Below are positions 23,538 to 36,080 of a DNA stretch of 64,000 nucleotides, piece by piece. The position numbers and the translations under genes are program-made. Numbering within the stretch: the first letter of the stretch is position 1; each line of letters begins with the position of its first letter. The notes under the pieces are model-generated. The model saw only the letters and a list, made by a program, of their open reading frames with translations, ran no database searches and was not told the origin of the DNA. Source of the DNA: Polytrichum commune (lineage: Eukaryota; Streptophyta; Polytrichopsida; Polytrichales; Polytrichaceae); contig OX485805.1 of NCBI GenBank assembly GCA_950295325.1, positions 37,375,501-37,439,500 of the forward strand, read 5' to 3'.

Positions 23538-23599
23538 TTGCGGAATAAGACAAAAATGTCTTCCGTTCAATGCAGCTTATTCCGCAATAACGGAAGACA
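23538..23599. repeat. Interleaved inverted repeats (pseudoknot-like topology)
   Basis: Stem 1 is ttgcggaataag at 23538-23549, with its perfect complement cttattccgcaa at 23576-23587 (12 bp). Stem 2 is tgtcttccgtt at 23557-23567, with aacggaagaca at 23589-23599 (11 bp). The order S1-S2-S1'-S2' means the stems cross, as in an H-type pseudoknot, if the region is transcribed. Function is unknown. Confidence 0.7.
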
Positions 23600-24174
23600 G
23601 GATGGACGCGAATTGAACGGAAATGTCAGTTTCTTGTTTACCAGATATCCTGGCCAAACTCCTCTTCTTGAACGCAACGAAGAAAAGTGTACACCACCTT
23701 AATGGACTTAGAGAGACCCCTCCTACCACTCATCAAGTCCAGAGCGTCGCAGCATTGAAACCACCGTAACTTGTCGACTTCCCGGAAGCAAACTCACGCC
23801 ACAAAAGTTCGGAATCACTACACCGCAAAAATTGAAAGCCAGAGCAGAACGACTACGGAACTAGATCCCGTAACAAATCCTGTCTCTGGTCTTCAAGATG
23901 CCACCTACGTCACGGGAGCCTGCACACGGAGTAGCAATTCCTATCAGTATAAAAACACCTATAGCCAAGACATGCTTCGAAATAAAACATGTACAATGAA
24001 GGAGCGCATGAACTGCTCACAACCGCTGCGATAATTATTAACGACCTCTCATGCTCCAACCACCTGCAAAAATGATTCCGCAATACAAGTACTGGCATCC
24101 GCCTCTTAATGAATCCTCTTCAGGTATAAGTTGACAAGAGACGCAAATTAATACCGACGGCTTAAAGTAAGTGT

Positions 24175-24680
24175 ACTTCTCCCCTCCGTAATATAACAAA
24201 TTAATGCTGGCCAAGCCTGATCACCACACCACTTGCTAACTTATACAAACATCTTATTACAGCACTCCCCGCCAATGTGGCAATAAACCGAGCCCGAGCA
24301 TAAATCCAAACCAACCTTATACAACATATAGTATACAAGAAATCCAGGAAGAAGCCTAGTTCCTGGAACTCTTCAAAGACTGCATGACCGTGCACGCGAG
24401 AGAGAGAGAGAGAGAGAGAGGAATGTACTTCTCCCCTCCCTAATGAAACAAATCAATTCTCGCTGAGACTGGTCACCACATCTCTGCTCACTTAATACAA
24501 GCATCTCATTACAGCACACCGTCCCGGCAATGTAGCAATAGACCGAGCCCGAACATGAATGAAAACTAACCTCCTGCAACACAGACTATACAAGGATTCC
24601 AGGACGAGGCCTGGTTCCTGGAACTTTTTAAATTCTACACGACCGTGGAGCAAAGCAGTTGATGGAGAGCACTGGAGAGA
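24175..24680. repeat. Tandem duplication (about 250-bp period) upstream of the minus-strand gene
   Basis: Unit 1 (about 24175-24410) and unit 2 (about 24427-24680) share cttctcccctcc.taat, tcaccacac/t, ccgagcccga.cat and tggttcctggaact in the same order. Both end in a GA-microsatellite. Identity is moderate, so the duplication is not recent. Confidence 0.7.
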
Positions 24681-25198
24681 GAGAGAGAGTCGGAGAGAGA
24701 TTTCAAGTTTGATGATCCGCAACGCATCGAGGATTTGAGTTGATCACCTGGCTGGATGGAGAGTGCGATGCAGGGCGAATGCGAGCGTGGATTTAATCGA
24801 GAAGAATGGGGAGAGTAGGGAGGTTAAGAAGAGAGCTGCCGAGGGTGAGGAAGGAGACAGGGGTGATAAGAGCGCTGACAAGGGAGAACAAGTACAGGAA
24901 TGATGGCGATGGCGGAGCCAGGAGGCAGGGAGACACTGCAATGCGATGTTATTGTAAATGGAAGGAATGGCAACACAGGCCCAGGCCGCAGGCTGAAGCC
25001 TGACACTGCTCTAACGGTACAGAGAGAAGCGAGCTCTAGCCCTGCCTGGCCTGGGCCCGCGCTGCCTTGCCCGGGCCGGGCCGGGCCCCCGGTGCCACCG
25101 TCTTGGATTGACACGTGGAGATCACTTCATTTTAAGTGGACTTGTGGAAAATCTTTAGACCCATGGAACAAGCGGCTAGTCACAAGAGTGCTTTGCCC

Positions 25199-25625
25199 TA
25201 AGGTAGAAATACCATAACCCGTATAAATAAGGTGATTCGCATTGAAGATCTGGTTTGACAATCATGAGATAATTTTCCAAGATAGACGAGAAGGATTCAT
25301 GAAGAATGCAAGTTGTTTCATATTTTTCTGCCCTATACAAAAAATGCTACAATTTTTCAAAGTGGAAAGTTGTCCAACTCCCCTACTCGTTCACTAGATT
25401 CTCCCTACACCGAACATGGTAATCCGCATTTCCATACAGAACACTACCTAAATCAGTTACCTCATGAGTACATTAACACTTGACTCCCATTGGCTACACT
25501 GAGTGCACACGCATTGAAGTTGGCGCCGAGCCATGATCGGTTTTAGAAATGGCACTTCACCATTATGACGGCAGTCTAGTGCACGGCTAGAGGGTGGTTA
25601 ACAGGTTATGGTATTTCTACCTTAA
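25199..25625. mobile_element. Non-autonomous terminal-inverted-repeat element (about 427 bp)
   Basis: The left end taaggtagaaataccataac (from 25199) is the reverse complement of the right end gttatggtatttctacctta (about 25605-25624). No coding frame of note lies inside. The outermost bases are palindromic (TAAGG/CCTTA), so the exact target duplication cannot be set. Confidence 0.65.
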
Positions 25626-25746
25626 TATTATCTTGCATATGTGGTCATTTATGGTCAGTTGTTTGATCAAGATCAAATTTTGGCGCATTTTAGAGACCAC
25701 ATTATATCACAGTCACTTGCAAATGGATCCCACTTTGACCATGTCT

Positions 25747-26244
25747 CACGGGTAGATCACTTAGTGCATATTAAAAACGACGTGCGGCATAATATAGAGA
25801 GGATTAAAATCATTTGAAATAAAAATTATAAAGGAATTCCAAATAATGAAGGGGCCATTAAATGTAGACAATCCCATTATAAATAAGTTAGATGGACATA
25901 AAATGTGGGCCATTATTTTTTTGTAAAATTAATATAGGGGCTAAAGATAAGGATCCTAGAAGGTATGTTTAGTATGATATGTAAATGGGTTTAGGACTCA
26001 TGGGGATGGATGATAATTGGGATTTCCATATGTCCAAAAATGGCTTAAAAGGAATATAGAGTACAAAAATTTGCAGTGACTTGGACAATATAAGTAATGA
26101 AAGGGTGCAAACAAATGGGCCATTTTTGAAATTTAAGTAATTATACGGAGGCTTTAATTCAGCCCTTGAAGGTAAATAGCCCCAAAACAAAAAACCCCTA
26201 GCCGCACGTGGTGCACAAAAATGCCTCAGAGTGACCTACCCGTG
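25747..26244. mobile_element. hAT-like non-autonomous element, copy 1 (498 bp)
   Basis: Perfect 8-bp target duplication CCATGTCT at 25739-25746 and 26245-26252. Terminal inverted repeats start cacgggtagatcac and end gtgacctacccgtg, extending with mismatches through acgtgcggc for about 40 bp. An 8-bp duplication is characteristic of hAT transposons. No transposase frame is present. Copy 2 at 43152-43653 lies in the same orientation and is highly similar along its length. Confidence 0.85.
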
Positions 26245-26252
26245 CCATGTCT

Positions 26253-27994
26253 GTTACTAACATCATATATGCCCGATTTTGGTTGGCTGCCAACCGTGTT
26301 AGAGACCACCCACTAGGTTTCTTCCCACAGGGCAAAGCCAATGAATATGCTCATATATTGAAATTTTTCATGGCCATGGCTAGACACTCGCCTCTTTGAG
26401 TTGGGGCCACCAACATTACCCAAGGTGAAAACGCAATGACTAGTATTATAGCACTTTTTTTTTTATGAATAATCTAGCATTGAAGTCAACACCAAAGACC
26501 TCAAAATAATCTAGATAGACCCCAATTGAGATGAAATAACCATAAATCCATGGGGGTCATGTTTATATTATGCTCCTTTTACTTCAACAATGTTGGTAGG
26601 GCTCAACTCAAACAACATGGTGTCTAGCCCAAGGCAATTTTTCATATTTCTATATCGAGATTTTAAAATGATTTTCATTAGTAAGTCTCGTGCTCTCTCA
26701 CCCCTTCAAAATGAAATAGATGTCATGTATTCATGGGGACCTTGTATGCAACATTGAAACTGAAGCCATTGTTTTGTTGTTGTTGAGAATCACAACATAC
26801 GTATTCTTGGCCCTTCACCAAACTATTGTCATGGCAAGGGTAAGTGGCATGTGGAGCTTAGCATTGTTGTGTAAAAAGTAGAGTTTAAGAAGTTCAACCC
26901 ATTTTACTAATTTTCATTTCATAAGTCGAGTTTTATATATATATATATTCATCTCCAAGGTAGAACTCAACTTTGACCCAACAAAAAGTTTCAAGTCTTG
27001 GGTTCCTCCCTCAACAAGGGTTTAAAATCCATTACTATAGCATGTATAAACATACAAATGTTAATATATTATTCATATATACATCATTATATGAATGATC
27101 TAGATTCTCATCCATCTTACACATATTTGGTGTAATGCCAATAGAAGCATAACATTACTCATCAAAGTAAGGATCTTCCTACATGATTAGATTGGCACTA
27201 TAACATGGAGTGTAAAAATTTGCAAGATGTTGCGATTTTACTCCTAAAATTCCATGGCCCACCCCACTAAAGATATGTGTTGACTAATGTTATGCTTCTA
27301 TTGGCATGTGTGAATGTGCAGTCAACATGGTACACAATTGCTAAATCTCCTCTTTTTTTCTTTCTTTCCTGCAGTTGTTATTTCATTGAAAACACCACTA
27401 ATCACAAACCAATTCGATTTGGAAATGACGAATATTTATTTTTGGATCCTCTTTCATATGCCGCCATAGTATTCCCCGCGTACTAAGAGCATGTGAATAA
27501 AACAAAATGAATCTCCACACATATGTGCTCCAACACGATCCATATCCTTATTGTCGTATTAAAGGTGGCTCCATAAAAAATTCACTTGGCATAAATGAGG
27601 GTGGAATCGGCATCTCCTTTGGTCATGGATCCATGCGCATCCGAGTCTTTATTAAAACCAAAAGTAGGAAATCATCACGTATGAAAGTGGTTTATGATTG
27701 TCGACGAATGTGGCCGTCTAGAAGGGGGCCTCCTTTATGTATCATAAAAAGCCATGTAAGTGGCCTATGACGTGTGCTCCTTGCCTTGTCTATAGATCCA
27801 AGGCCTCCCTTGCGTGGTCTTTGTTATTGGTACACTCCATTCCTTTGTTGGGGAGATTTCACATGGTTCGCAACGTTTTGGTTTACAATTAGAGTTATGT
27901 TTAAAGCCCCTTAAAGAGGGACAAGGTCGTGGGTTTTGATCCTTCTTTGAGAGGATTTTGCAACGAGAGCTTGTTAGTTCATCGTGTGTTGAAG
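26253..27994. other. Gene-free stretch
   Basis: No supported gene. About 26280-26340 resembles 29090-29170 (ttggttggctgccaaccg / ttggttgtccaaccg), a dispersed repeat. There is a TA microsatellite at about 26934-26950. Frames at 27277-27486 and 27507-27770 have no recognisable domain. Confidence 0.4.
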
Positions 27995-28652
27995 TACAAG
28001 CAATCTCCCGTTTAAGTACGCACTTTGAATCAGAGTCGTTGGTGCGCATTTAGTTGGTAAGTGCGTACTTTACTCATATTGTTTTCTAGACCTTCTGATT
28101 TGATGAATTGCAATGGGAAACGGATGAAACCAGAGGCAACATGCTTGACCGAAGCCCAACGATGTGAAATCATTATAAAGTTGAGCGAGCCGAACGTGCC
28201 GAGCAAGGGAACACTGGGGCTAGACTATGAAGTCAGTGAAGGCGCCAACCGGAAAGTCTGGGACAATCGGAAGAACATATTGCAACGAATCATTTGTTGC
28301 GAGAGCCTATCGAGACATTTGTTGAATTTGAAAGTGCTACTGACTTCAAAGGCTTTGAATCTCTACGCAACATTGTCCTCGACATCAATGACCAATTGTT
28401 TTGCTCCGAAGTTCAAATGGAAGATGTCAAACATATGTATGATGAATTGCAACGATCGTTTGAGATGTTTCAGCAAAACGATAACAAACTGACATTGAAT
28501 GTCAAACGTAAAAAAATTCATGCATTCGTAGAAAATGACTATACATGACATTTTCAAACAATAAATTATGAACCCTGCTTTTTGTCAAAAATTGCACACT
28601 TAACTGGGATGCGTACTTAAATGGGTGTGTAATTAAGTAGGAGATTACTGTA
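27995..28652 (+). mobile_element. pogo/Tigger-like DNA transposon relic with transposase N-terminal fragment
   Basis: Ends resemble each other in inverted orientation. The left is ta-caagcaatctcccgttta and the right, read in reverse, is ta-cagtaatctcctacttaa, each bounded by TA. Pogo/Tigger elements duplicate TA and begin CAGT. Inside, the plus frame 28061-28492 includes CLTEAQRCEIIIKLSEPN...VSEGANRKVWDNRKNIL, matching the pattern of the CENP-B/pogo N-terminal helix-turn-helix. A shift to another frame (28294-28548) adds a transposase-like acidic tail. The catalytic DDE region is missing, so this is an internally deleted, inactive copy. Confidence 0.6.
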
Positions 28653-30960
28653 TGTTTTGAAATTTGGGGTGAATCTTCTTGGATTCTTTTGACTATACCA
28701 AATTTTTTTGAGAAATCTAGGATCTAAAGTAGGGTCTGTCAATGGGACCCATCACCCTAAATCCCGAATCGGCTTATGTAATGAAATGAAATGAATCGAA
28801 ATTGATTTTAAATTCATGAAAGCCATAAGGCTTGTGGGACTAAAAGCACATCAAGATGATGTCAAAGAAGTTAATTTCCTATAGTTTCAGAATGCGAAGT
28901 AAGTTATGATGGATTGACCATTAAAAGATGTAGGGGCTCAATGCATAACATATATATATATATTGAGAGAGAGAGAGAGAGAGAGTACGTATTTTGAAAG
29001 GTTGGGGTTAATCATTTTCATGTACCATATGTTTATTATGGTCAACAAGTGGATGGTCAAAAGATTGCTATGCCATGTGATTATCCTCCACTGTGGCCAA
29101 TTCTAGTTGGTTGTCCAACCGATGCCAGACATCGGCTCATTTCAAAAACCATCTCAAAATGCAGAGCCAATAAGTCATTGCAATGTGGATTAGCACCCAC
29201 TATGGGCAAGATGTGGAAATGTATAAACTATAATCCTTTTGCTAAAACAATTACACCATGGTATCATAGAAATAATATGAACCTAATTTTCATGGAATTT
29301 ATAACACCCTACATTATTTTGAATTCAAAGTCACATATTGTAAGCAACCTTTTTAACTTCGAAACCATGTCAGTTTTTTTCAATACCACCATCACAAAAG
29401 ACCCTATATTTGGTTGCACGTAGATTCTAATTTTTGGGGAGTGTCGGACTTGTGGTCCTCAATGCCTACTTTGTCTATTCTTGTTGGCATTTTGCATTTG
29501 GGTTCTAGGTTGTTACAAATTGGAAGCTCTTGGAGTGCTCTTGGGCTCCCTTGACTCTTGCTCTTTGGATTGTACCATATATTTTATAGTGCCACTCCTT
29601 TGCCACATCATTTGTCTATTTGCCAAAAGACATTCACAAACCTAAAACAAAACCAAAAATTATGATGAGTTACCAAGGCCATCCCAATGCCCTTCCTCGT
29701 GCAGTAGCTACTTGTCTCAAGCAAACCTTTTGGAAGACGTTCAATCTAGTTGGGCTATATTCCTCAATAGTGAACAAATGCTCTACGAATGGTTGGCTTG
29801 GTCATGTATTGCACATAAGGTAGAAGTGCCCAATTCCATCAGTGTCCCAGTTTCAACACTTACTTTTCCCCCAAAGTGGGCATCAACAAGCTTTAATATG
29901 AACACTAATTGCATGTTATTATTTGAAGGACTAAAAATGCAACATATTGGTTGAAGGAGACAAAATATCAACGATTGACATTGTCATTTTGGGGGGGGGG
30001 GCATGAGGAGGTCATTGTCAAAAATTTATTAAACCATGTGAGAAGAATAAAAATAAGTAAATTTTATTTCATGAGAGCAGAAGTTTATCCAAATTTTAGA
30101 AGTATTATAGCTTGGACGAAATGAGGCATACGATATTATATAGGTGGAAAATATAGGTAGTATGTTTCTATTAATAAAGTAGGTTTGTTATATTTGGACG
30201 AATGAAGAATTTATATGAGGTTTAATGAATGTCTTTAAAGTGGATGAGAAGTTGCCTCAATTAACTAGTAGTCTTCAAATTTAGATGTTGGCAAACTTGG
30301 GGTGGTCATTGAGAGTTTCAAGATAGTGTTGCAACTAGCCATCATTCAATTTTATTTGCATTCGCGTTAATGTGTTGTTGTTGGTTTGTTATGGATTAAC
30401 ATCGATTTATGTCAAAATACCAATATTTTGATAAATAATACAACTTATAAACAAAATAATTTCTATATAAAATAAGTTAATGGTGTAAGTTATATTTACC
30501 AATAGGGTCTTGAAAAATACCTCAAAATACCATTTATCTAGTAATAGGCTGCCAATTATTCAAGAAAGTTAGATAAATAGCCCATCTTTAATTAACCTCC
30601 CAACCACACGTGCTTTACAAAAGTGTATAGCTTGTGATCTCCAAAGGGGGGGGTCTATATGACTAGGAACAATCAAATGAGGTTTGTGACTTTATATATA
30701 AATAAACACATATATACATGTACATACACACACACATACATATATATATGATCCTAGTGGTGTTGTGCTTGTAAAATCATTTCTATTCCAAATAGAATAG
30801 TGGATAATTTATCTACATTAGGGAAGAGACCATAATGCTCAAAGTATCCGAGATAAGCATTTCTACCTTACCTACTAATTTTGTTTCACATTCAATCCTG
30901 CATGATCAAATATGTTATGTACCTAATCTATATGATCAAGATTACAAAGAGTACCGTTAG
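28653..30960. other. Gene-free stretch with dispersed repeats
   Basis: No supported gene. There is an AT/GA microsatellite at about 28952-28985. Block 29814-30000 (gtagaag.gcccaattcca...gaaggactaaaa) matches 38440-38600 in the same orientation. A G11 run lies at 29991-30001, and a TA/CA microsatellite at about 30700-30750. Confidence 0.4.
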
Positions 30961-32189
30961 GCTACTTTAGATAACACAAATACCAAAACAAAGACACTAC
31001 AAGGGTTGCCCACAAGTTTGCCAAAATGTTGAGGCTCATTTTGGGCCTCTAGGTTGCTTAGGTGCCTCCCTTGCATGGTCTTGTTATTGGACGCCTCGTT
31101 TTGCAACTTTGAAATATTTCTATAGAATTCAAATAAGATGTTATTCATGTGAGCTTGATGTCGTTGTGCCCATAACTTCAATGGAACAATTTTGAGAAAA
31201 TGTTGGCACTTGGTTCATGCTTCTTGGTAGTTTAGGTGCCCTCCATTCCATGGTCTTGTTATTGGACCTTGCATTTCTATATGAAACAATAATCCACATG
31301 GTTCACATTCCATCAATTTAAATTCTCACCAATTCATAGGGCCATTTCTACCAAGTTTCCAATCTCTTACAAGAGACGTAACTTTAAAATTCATTTTGGG
31401 AAAATCGAAAGTATTTTGTTTGTATTTTTCACACGTACTTGTGATCCTTTGATGATGTCCTCACAACTTCTTTGTTGCGATTGTTCTTGAAAAACTCTCG
31501 GAGATGTTATATTATAACACATCTTACATAATGTTTACCCTCTTGAACTTCAAAAGTCAAAATGGATGTCAAACACATACACTTCTTCTCCTTGTTGAGA
31601 ACATCTAGAAATGAAGGAATATTCTAATGCATAAGTTTCTTTTTCTCTAGATTTCCGAATGTGTTTTGAATGTCTATATCTTTGGCTTCATCAAAGGTTT
31701 TTCGACATTGTGTGCAAAAGAAGATGTTATTGAGAGTTGGAAGGCGGGAGGTACTATATAACCCATGCAAACATAAACAAAACATACAAAAATATCATGA
31801 TGCGGTAGTATATAGGGTAACTTCTAGGAGCTCCCGGAGTCCATTTCCCCCACATAGGGAGGTACTTTATACCCTCACAACAACAAATGGGGGTACCTCA
31901 AGCTTGAAATCAATACCGACGATGTCACGTATACTACTTTAAGTCATTCGAGATCGAGTGACATAGTACCAACGTGGCAATGCCAATTCATGATATGCAT
32001 GCAAAGATGATTAACTTAGTAGTCTATGATAGGTAGGGTACTCGGATGATGGCGGAAATGGATCTCGAAATCTTGTCTTGTACGAGTGTCGAGAAGGTGC
32101 CATTCTCAAAGTCGTAAGAATGCCTCAAATTTTACTCTAAGAGTCAAAAGTGAAGTACCTCGGAGAGGAGAGATAGAGAGAGAGGGGGA
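30961..32189. other. Gene-free stretch with a short duplicated block
   Basis: About 31015-31095 and 31200-31270 share ggtgcc.ccttgcatggtcttgttattgga-like sequence. A third relative lies near 27795-27830 (ggcctcccttgcgtggtc). No gene is supported. Confidence 0.4.
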
Positions 32190-32640
32190 TTATTGCATAC
32201 AAGCGTACCTTTCGTCCATTGATCCAACATATAAACTTCACTCGTATAGGTTTTTTTGTCAATCCATCTCAAATGACCCTCACATATGTTAAGTTGGATT
32301 CTTTAAATCTAATTCCATTGTCAAATCGATCTAAAGAGTGACCTCCAGATTACATGATATGTCAAGGTTTCTATGTTGGATGAACGATATGTACATTTGT
32401 ATACGATAACCCCTCTCTCCCTTGGAGACAAAAGGATTACTGCATACGAGCATACCTCTCATCCATCCAACATATAAACTTGACCTGTGTAGATTTTTTA
32501 TCGATTCATCTCAAATGACCTCAGTTACGCTAATTTGGAGTCTTTAAAACTAACTCCAATGTCAAATCATCTTAAAAAGCGACCTCCAGGCTACATACTA
32601 TCTCAAGGTTTATATGTTGGATGGTTGAGAGGTACAATTA
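32190..32640. repeat. Foldback element family F, two tandem copies
   Basis: Copy 1 spans about 32190-32415 and copy 2 about 32437-32640. Each starts with a variant of ttgcatacaagcgtacct...tccaacatataaac. Each ends with an approximate inverted copy (atgttggatg...gtac). Middle blocks (catctcaaatgacc, aatgtcaaatc, gcgacctccag) are shared. Further copies lie at 42660-42890 and, partially, 44905-44955. No coding frame. Confidence 0.65.
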
Positions 32641-33109
32641 GAATTGGTGACACTAGATACAATTAAGATGAGATTAGCACAAACCTATAGACACCCGTGT
32701 TTTCAACATGGATGAATGAGGAGTATGCTTGGATGCGATAAGTCCCTCTCACCTTCTTAAGTCACTTTTGGTGAGACATGGACATGTAGATTAGGAAAGT
32801 CCAAGGACGGACGGATGGATGGATGGAATCCATCCGTGTCACCACTAGACCCTTTGTAAACCCTTCCGGCTAGCCTCACCAACCGACCTAACTTGGTATA
32901 AATGGTTCATAAATGAACGACATCAAGAGATTTACTGATCTACAACCAAGTGCGTTGTGGTTACATGATAGTGCCCAACAACCCTATTTGTTTTTTCACT
33001 AAGGCAAAAGGACTAGATCTTAAAATATAAAAATATAAATAAACTACCATGATTAGATCAAGGTCAACAGGCTCAAATCTACGCCGGTACATAACACCAA
33101 CGTTATTTT
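32641..33109. other. Gene-free stretch with a gGACGGATGGAT-type microsatellite
   Basis: No gene. A short ggac/ggat tetranucleotide run lies at about 32810-32830 and is followed by its inverted complement (atccatccgt). Confidence 0.4.
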
Positions 33110-33420
33110 TTCTGGTTAGCAAATTCAAATTGAGACACTTTTGTTAGAATATATGAAGCTCATATGAGTATTTTGTACGTTATCAAAGTGAAAATTCTCA
33201 TTCTCATGAAATGGTCATATAGGTCCCCCCCCCCCAATTATATTGATTGTCAGACCTAGAGTGGTTATTGTATTTTGAACATGCAATCCAATTTATTTAA
33301 AACAACTATATTTTTGCTATCGATGTGTTTGAGCCACACCAAACCACGTACCTTCCAAATGTAGTTGCTCATTTAAGATAAGTAGCCAAATTAGGCACGT
33401 GTGCCTTAATTGTACAAGAG
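33110..33420 (+). repeat. Dispersed repeat family P, copy with C11 run
   Basis: Matches the reverse complement of 51850-52000 (gctcatatga, atggtcatataggtcccc) and the plus strand of 45685-45940. A C11 run at 33225-33235 sits at the homologous position of the run in other copies. Confidence 0.6.
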
Positions 33421-35724
33421 GTTTAATCTGGCTCCTCCAAACATAGGCCACTACACTATACATTTGATTTAGTGTTTTGTTGAAATTAACGTCTTGTGTT
33501 AATTAGAGCAGCCTCCATGACTCATCATGTAGCAACAAATGACTCATGGTACCTCCTTTGGTTGCCAACCATCGAGTGCAAGATCACTTACATGGTAGAT
33601 GATGATTTACGCATGTGATTTGATTCAGAGTGGCTTCAACATTTATGTGCCACATTTTTGTTGTGGGACATTCTATGTGCCACATACTATTGGAACCCAA
33701 TAAGTCTAGAGATCAGATTGCACAAGCAAGTTACACATACACAAAGGCATATGAACAAGGCTTGGAGTGAGATGATCTCCTCCACCCCTTGCCTTGCCCT
33801 TTATTGCTCATTTTCAACTTGGTTCATACAAACAATATGAGATAACTCTTCTCCCACTATGGACCAGCCTTGTAGGCTTATTACAACCTTATTCCTTTTG
33901 GTATTACATTTCTATGACTACGAGCAATCTAATGCTCCACCTTCAACACATACTTGTTGTGGGACACTTTAAGTGCCACGTACTTGTGAGTGATATAACT
34001 AAAAAGACACTACTAACACCAATCCATAATGTTCACTAGTTTAATTTTTTTTAATTTCATGTATAACTTCATCCTATTTGAAATCATCAACAACTCATAA
34101 CATTAGTGGATTTCCCAAGTACTTTGTGTAGTTTAAATGGCATACATGGGGTTTGAAACTTCAATGTGTGCTCATTCATCGTAGATGAAGGGGCTCTAGT
34201 AAAAACAAGCCCCTTCCAGGTTGAGGGTTGCTTCGTGCCAACTTGACCCCTATACTAGATTAATATGGGTATTTGATGCCATTCTCAAAGTCGGTTGATC
34301 TAAGATAGTCACACCATGCCATGAATAGCTCAATAAGGTTTCACCTTCCTAGTGGACAAGTTTCAAATACACCATGAATCCCTAGCCTAGACACCCTATG
34401 TTCTTCCCAATAATGTTCATATAGAGATTGAATATGCCCTTCAACAATCTAAGCTAGAGGGTTTGGAAAACATCACACTAATTGCGAGCCTTATTTGGCT
34501 ATTACTTTAATCGGACACCTATATTTGAGTGGAGTGTGGTTAGGTTCGATCTAAGAATGAACACCCAACAACATGTGATTACACGAAATTGGACTACGTG
34601 CTCAAATTTTATAAACCATTCTAGACTCAATAATCAACACAGATGGAGGGACATAGATTTACATTCAAAAAATGAGCACACATGCACTTTCAATATTCAC
34701 AAATAAATGAAGGAAGGTCTAATTTTCAATCCAATTTTTGCTAATGCTTCATCATATATTTTGCTAATTCAACACATCTAATCGATAACATGAAAAAACA
34801 TGAAAAAACATACCGAAACACACCTGCATAGCTTAACTTGTGTGGGAGAATAGGATGAAAAATTAACATCTATGGCACCCAAAGAAACGCCACACTTCAA
34901 TTCAATGTGGGTCTACTTTAAGTAATATACCGTAAAGAGCTCCCTATCCCGACACATATTGATTCATTTCCCCTTCAAAATATGCCACATGTCATGCGCA
35001 CATTCGCCAAGACCACTTGTGTCCCACGTGGAAAGTGCATTCCGGCACATGCAAAGATGAAATAGGGAGCCTCAACAAGTAGTTAGTGAATCTCCAAATA
35101 GAGCCGGCAAGGAAGAACTACCGTCCAGCGGTTGGGGCCTCTTTGTCTCTATTTTTGGTAAGCGTAGGACCAACGGTCGGTGGTTGTACCTGGGCAAGAG
35201 GGCAGGAAGCTGCGTGGCCACCCAACGGTCGCCAGGGTCGTGGAAGTCCTTTATCCTATTGTGGGTTATAGTACCTTGATTTTGTTGTGAGCTAAAGGTC
35301 CTATTTAGCGTGGTTTACCATTTTTGGTTGACATGTGTCTATCACTTTAAACCAAGATTACTATGTTGTACCTACACTAAATATGTAAACCTAACATTAT
35401 TTTCTATTCCTTGTAAAAAAATCGGGTTTTATAGATTTACAATGTTGCAATTATTAATCATCCGCTAAGTGATTTTTTCATCTATATTTCAATCATTCAT
35501 GACAATATTTCATTACATAAATGTCCCGGTGAGGACGCATGATGTACCAAACTTTGTGTCGATAATGGGCATTTGGATGAATTGAAGGTAAATCGGGATG
35601 ACAATACTTATAAAAGTGACATGAGAAAAGTTACCACGTTGACGTAAAATATCATATGACATTAAAATAGTAGAGATTCTTTTCTATAAATTGACTTCCG
35701 TCAGAGTTGAGATTGTGCATAGAG
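33421..35724. other. Gene-free stretch with a minus-orientation family P fragment
   Basis: About 34490-34640 (acacctatatttgagtgg..tgtggttaggttcgatctaag) is a family P fragment in the orientation opposite to 33110-33420. 35086-35271 is less AT-rich but has no recognisable product. No gene is supported. Confidence 0.4.
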
Positions 35725-36080
35725 AAGATGGGTCTTAAATGGTTACTTTTTTTTTTTTACTAGCCCACCCACTTCTCCTAAGATACGAAACACGTGATCA
35801 ATACAAGATGGTTCGCAAATCCAATTCCAGACCCTAGTTGCTTTCCTCATAACTTTTGGAGTTTGTATGAATATCTAAATCATTATCAACGTGACATTTC
35901 TTGTGCTTGTTGATTGGTCATACATGTCCCCTCAATCATGTTGATTATTGAACCTAGAACGGTCAACATATTTTGAATGCGTGATAGTCTAATCTCTTTT
36001 AAACACATGTCTCTATGACATCAGATGTTGGAGTTGCACCTAACGACATACCACTCAAATATAAGTGTCCGATTGACTTG
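35725..36080 (+). repeat. Dispersed repeat family P, copy 3
   Basis: Shares gggtcttaaatggttac, tggtcatacatgtcccctcaatcatg and acctagaacggtcaac with the other family P copies. The homologous C run is only four bases here (about 35929-35932). Confidence 0.55.

Larger units (their letters stand above)
22578..25110 (-). promoter_or_regulatory. Probable long leader/upstream region of the minus-strand gene
   Basis: Higher in GC than flanking repeats, with CT-rich tracts when read on the minus strand (GA runs at 24398-24420 and 24676-24690). A tandem duplication lies at 24175-24410 and 24427-24680. A GC-rich zone at 24980-25110 is typical of a plant transcription start area. A set of interleaved inverted repeats lies at 23538-23599. 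No continuous coding frame with domains is present. The leader and intron structure cannot be fixed from sequence alone. Confidence 0.35.
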
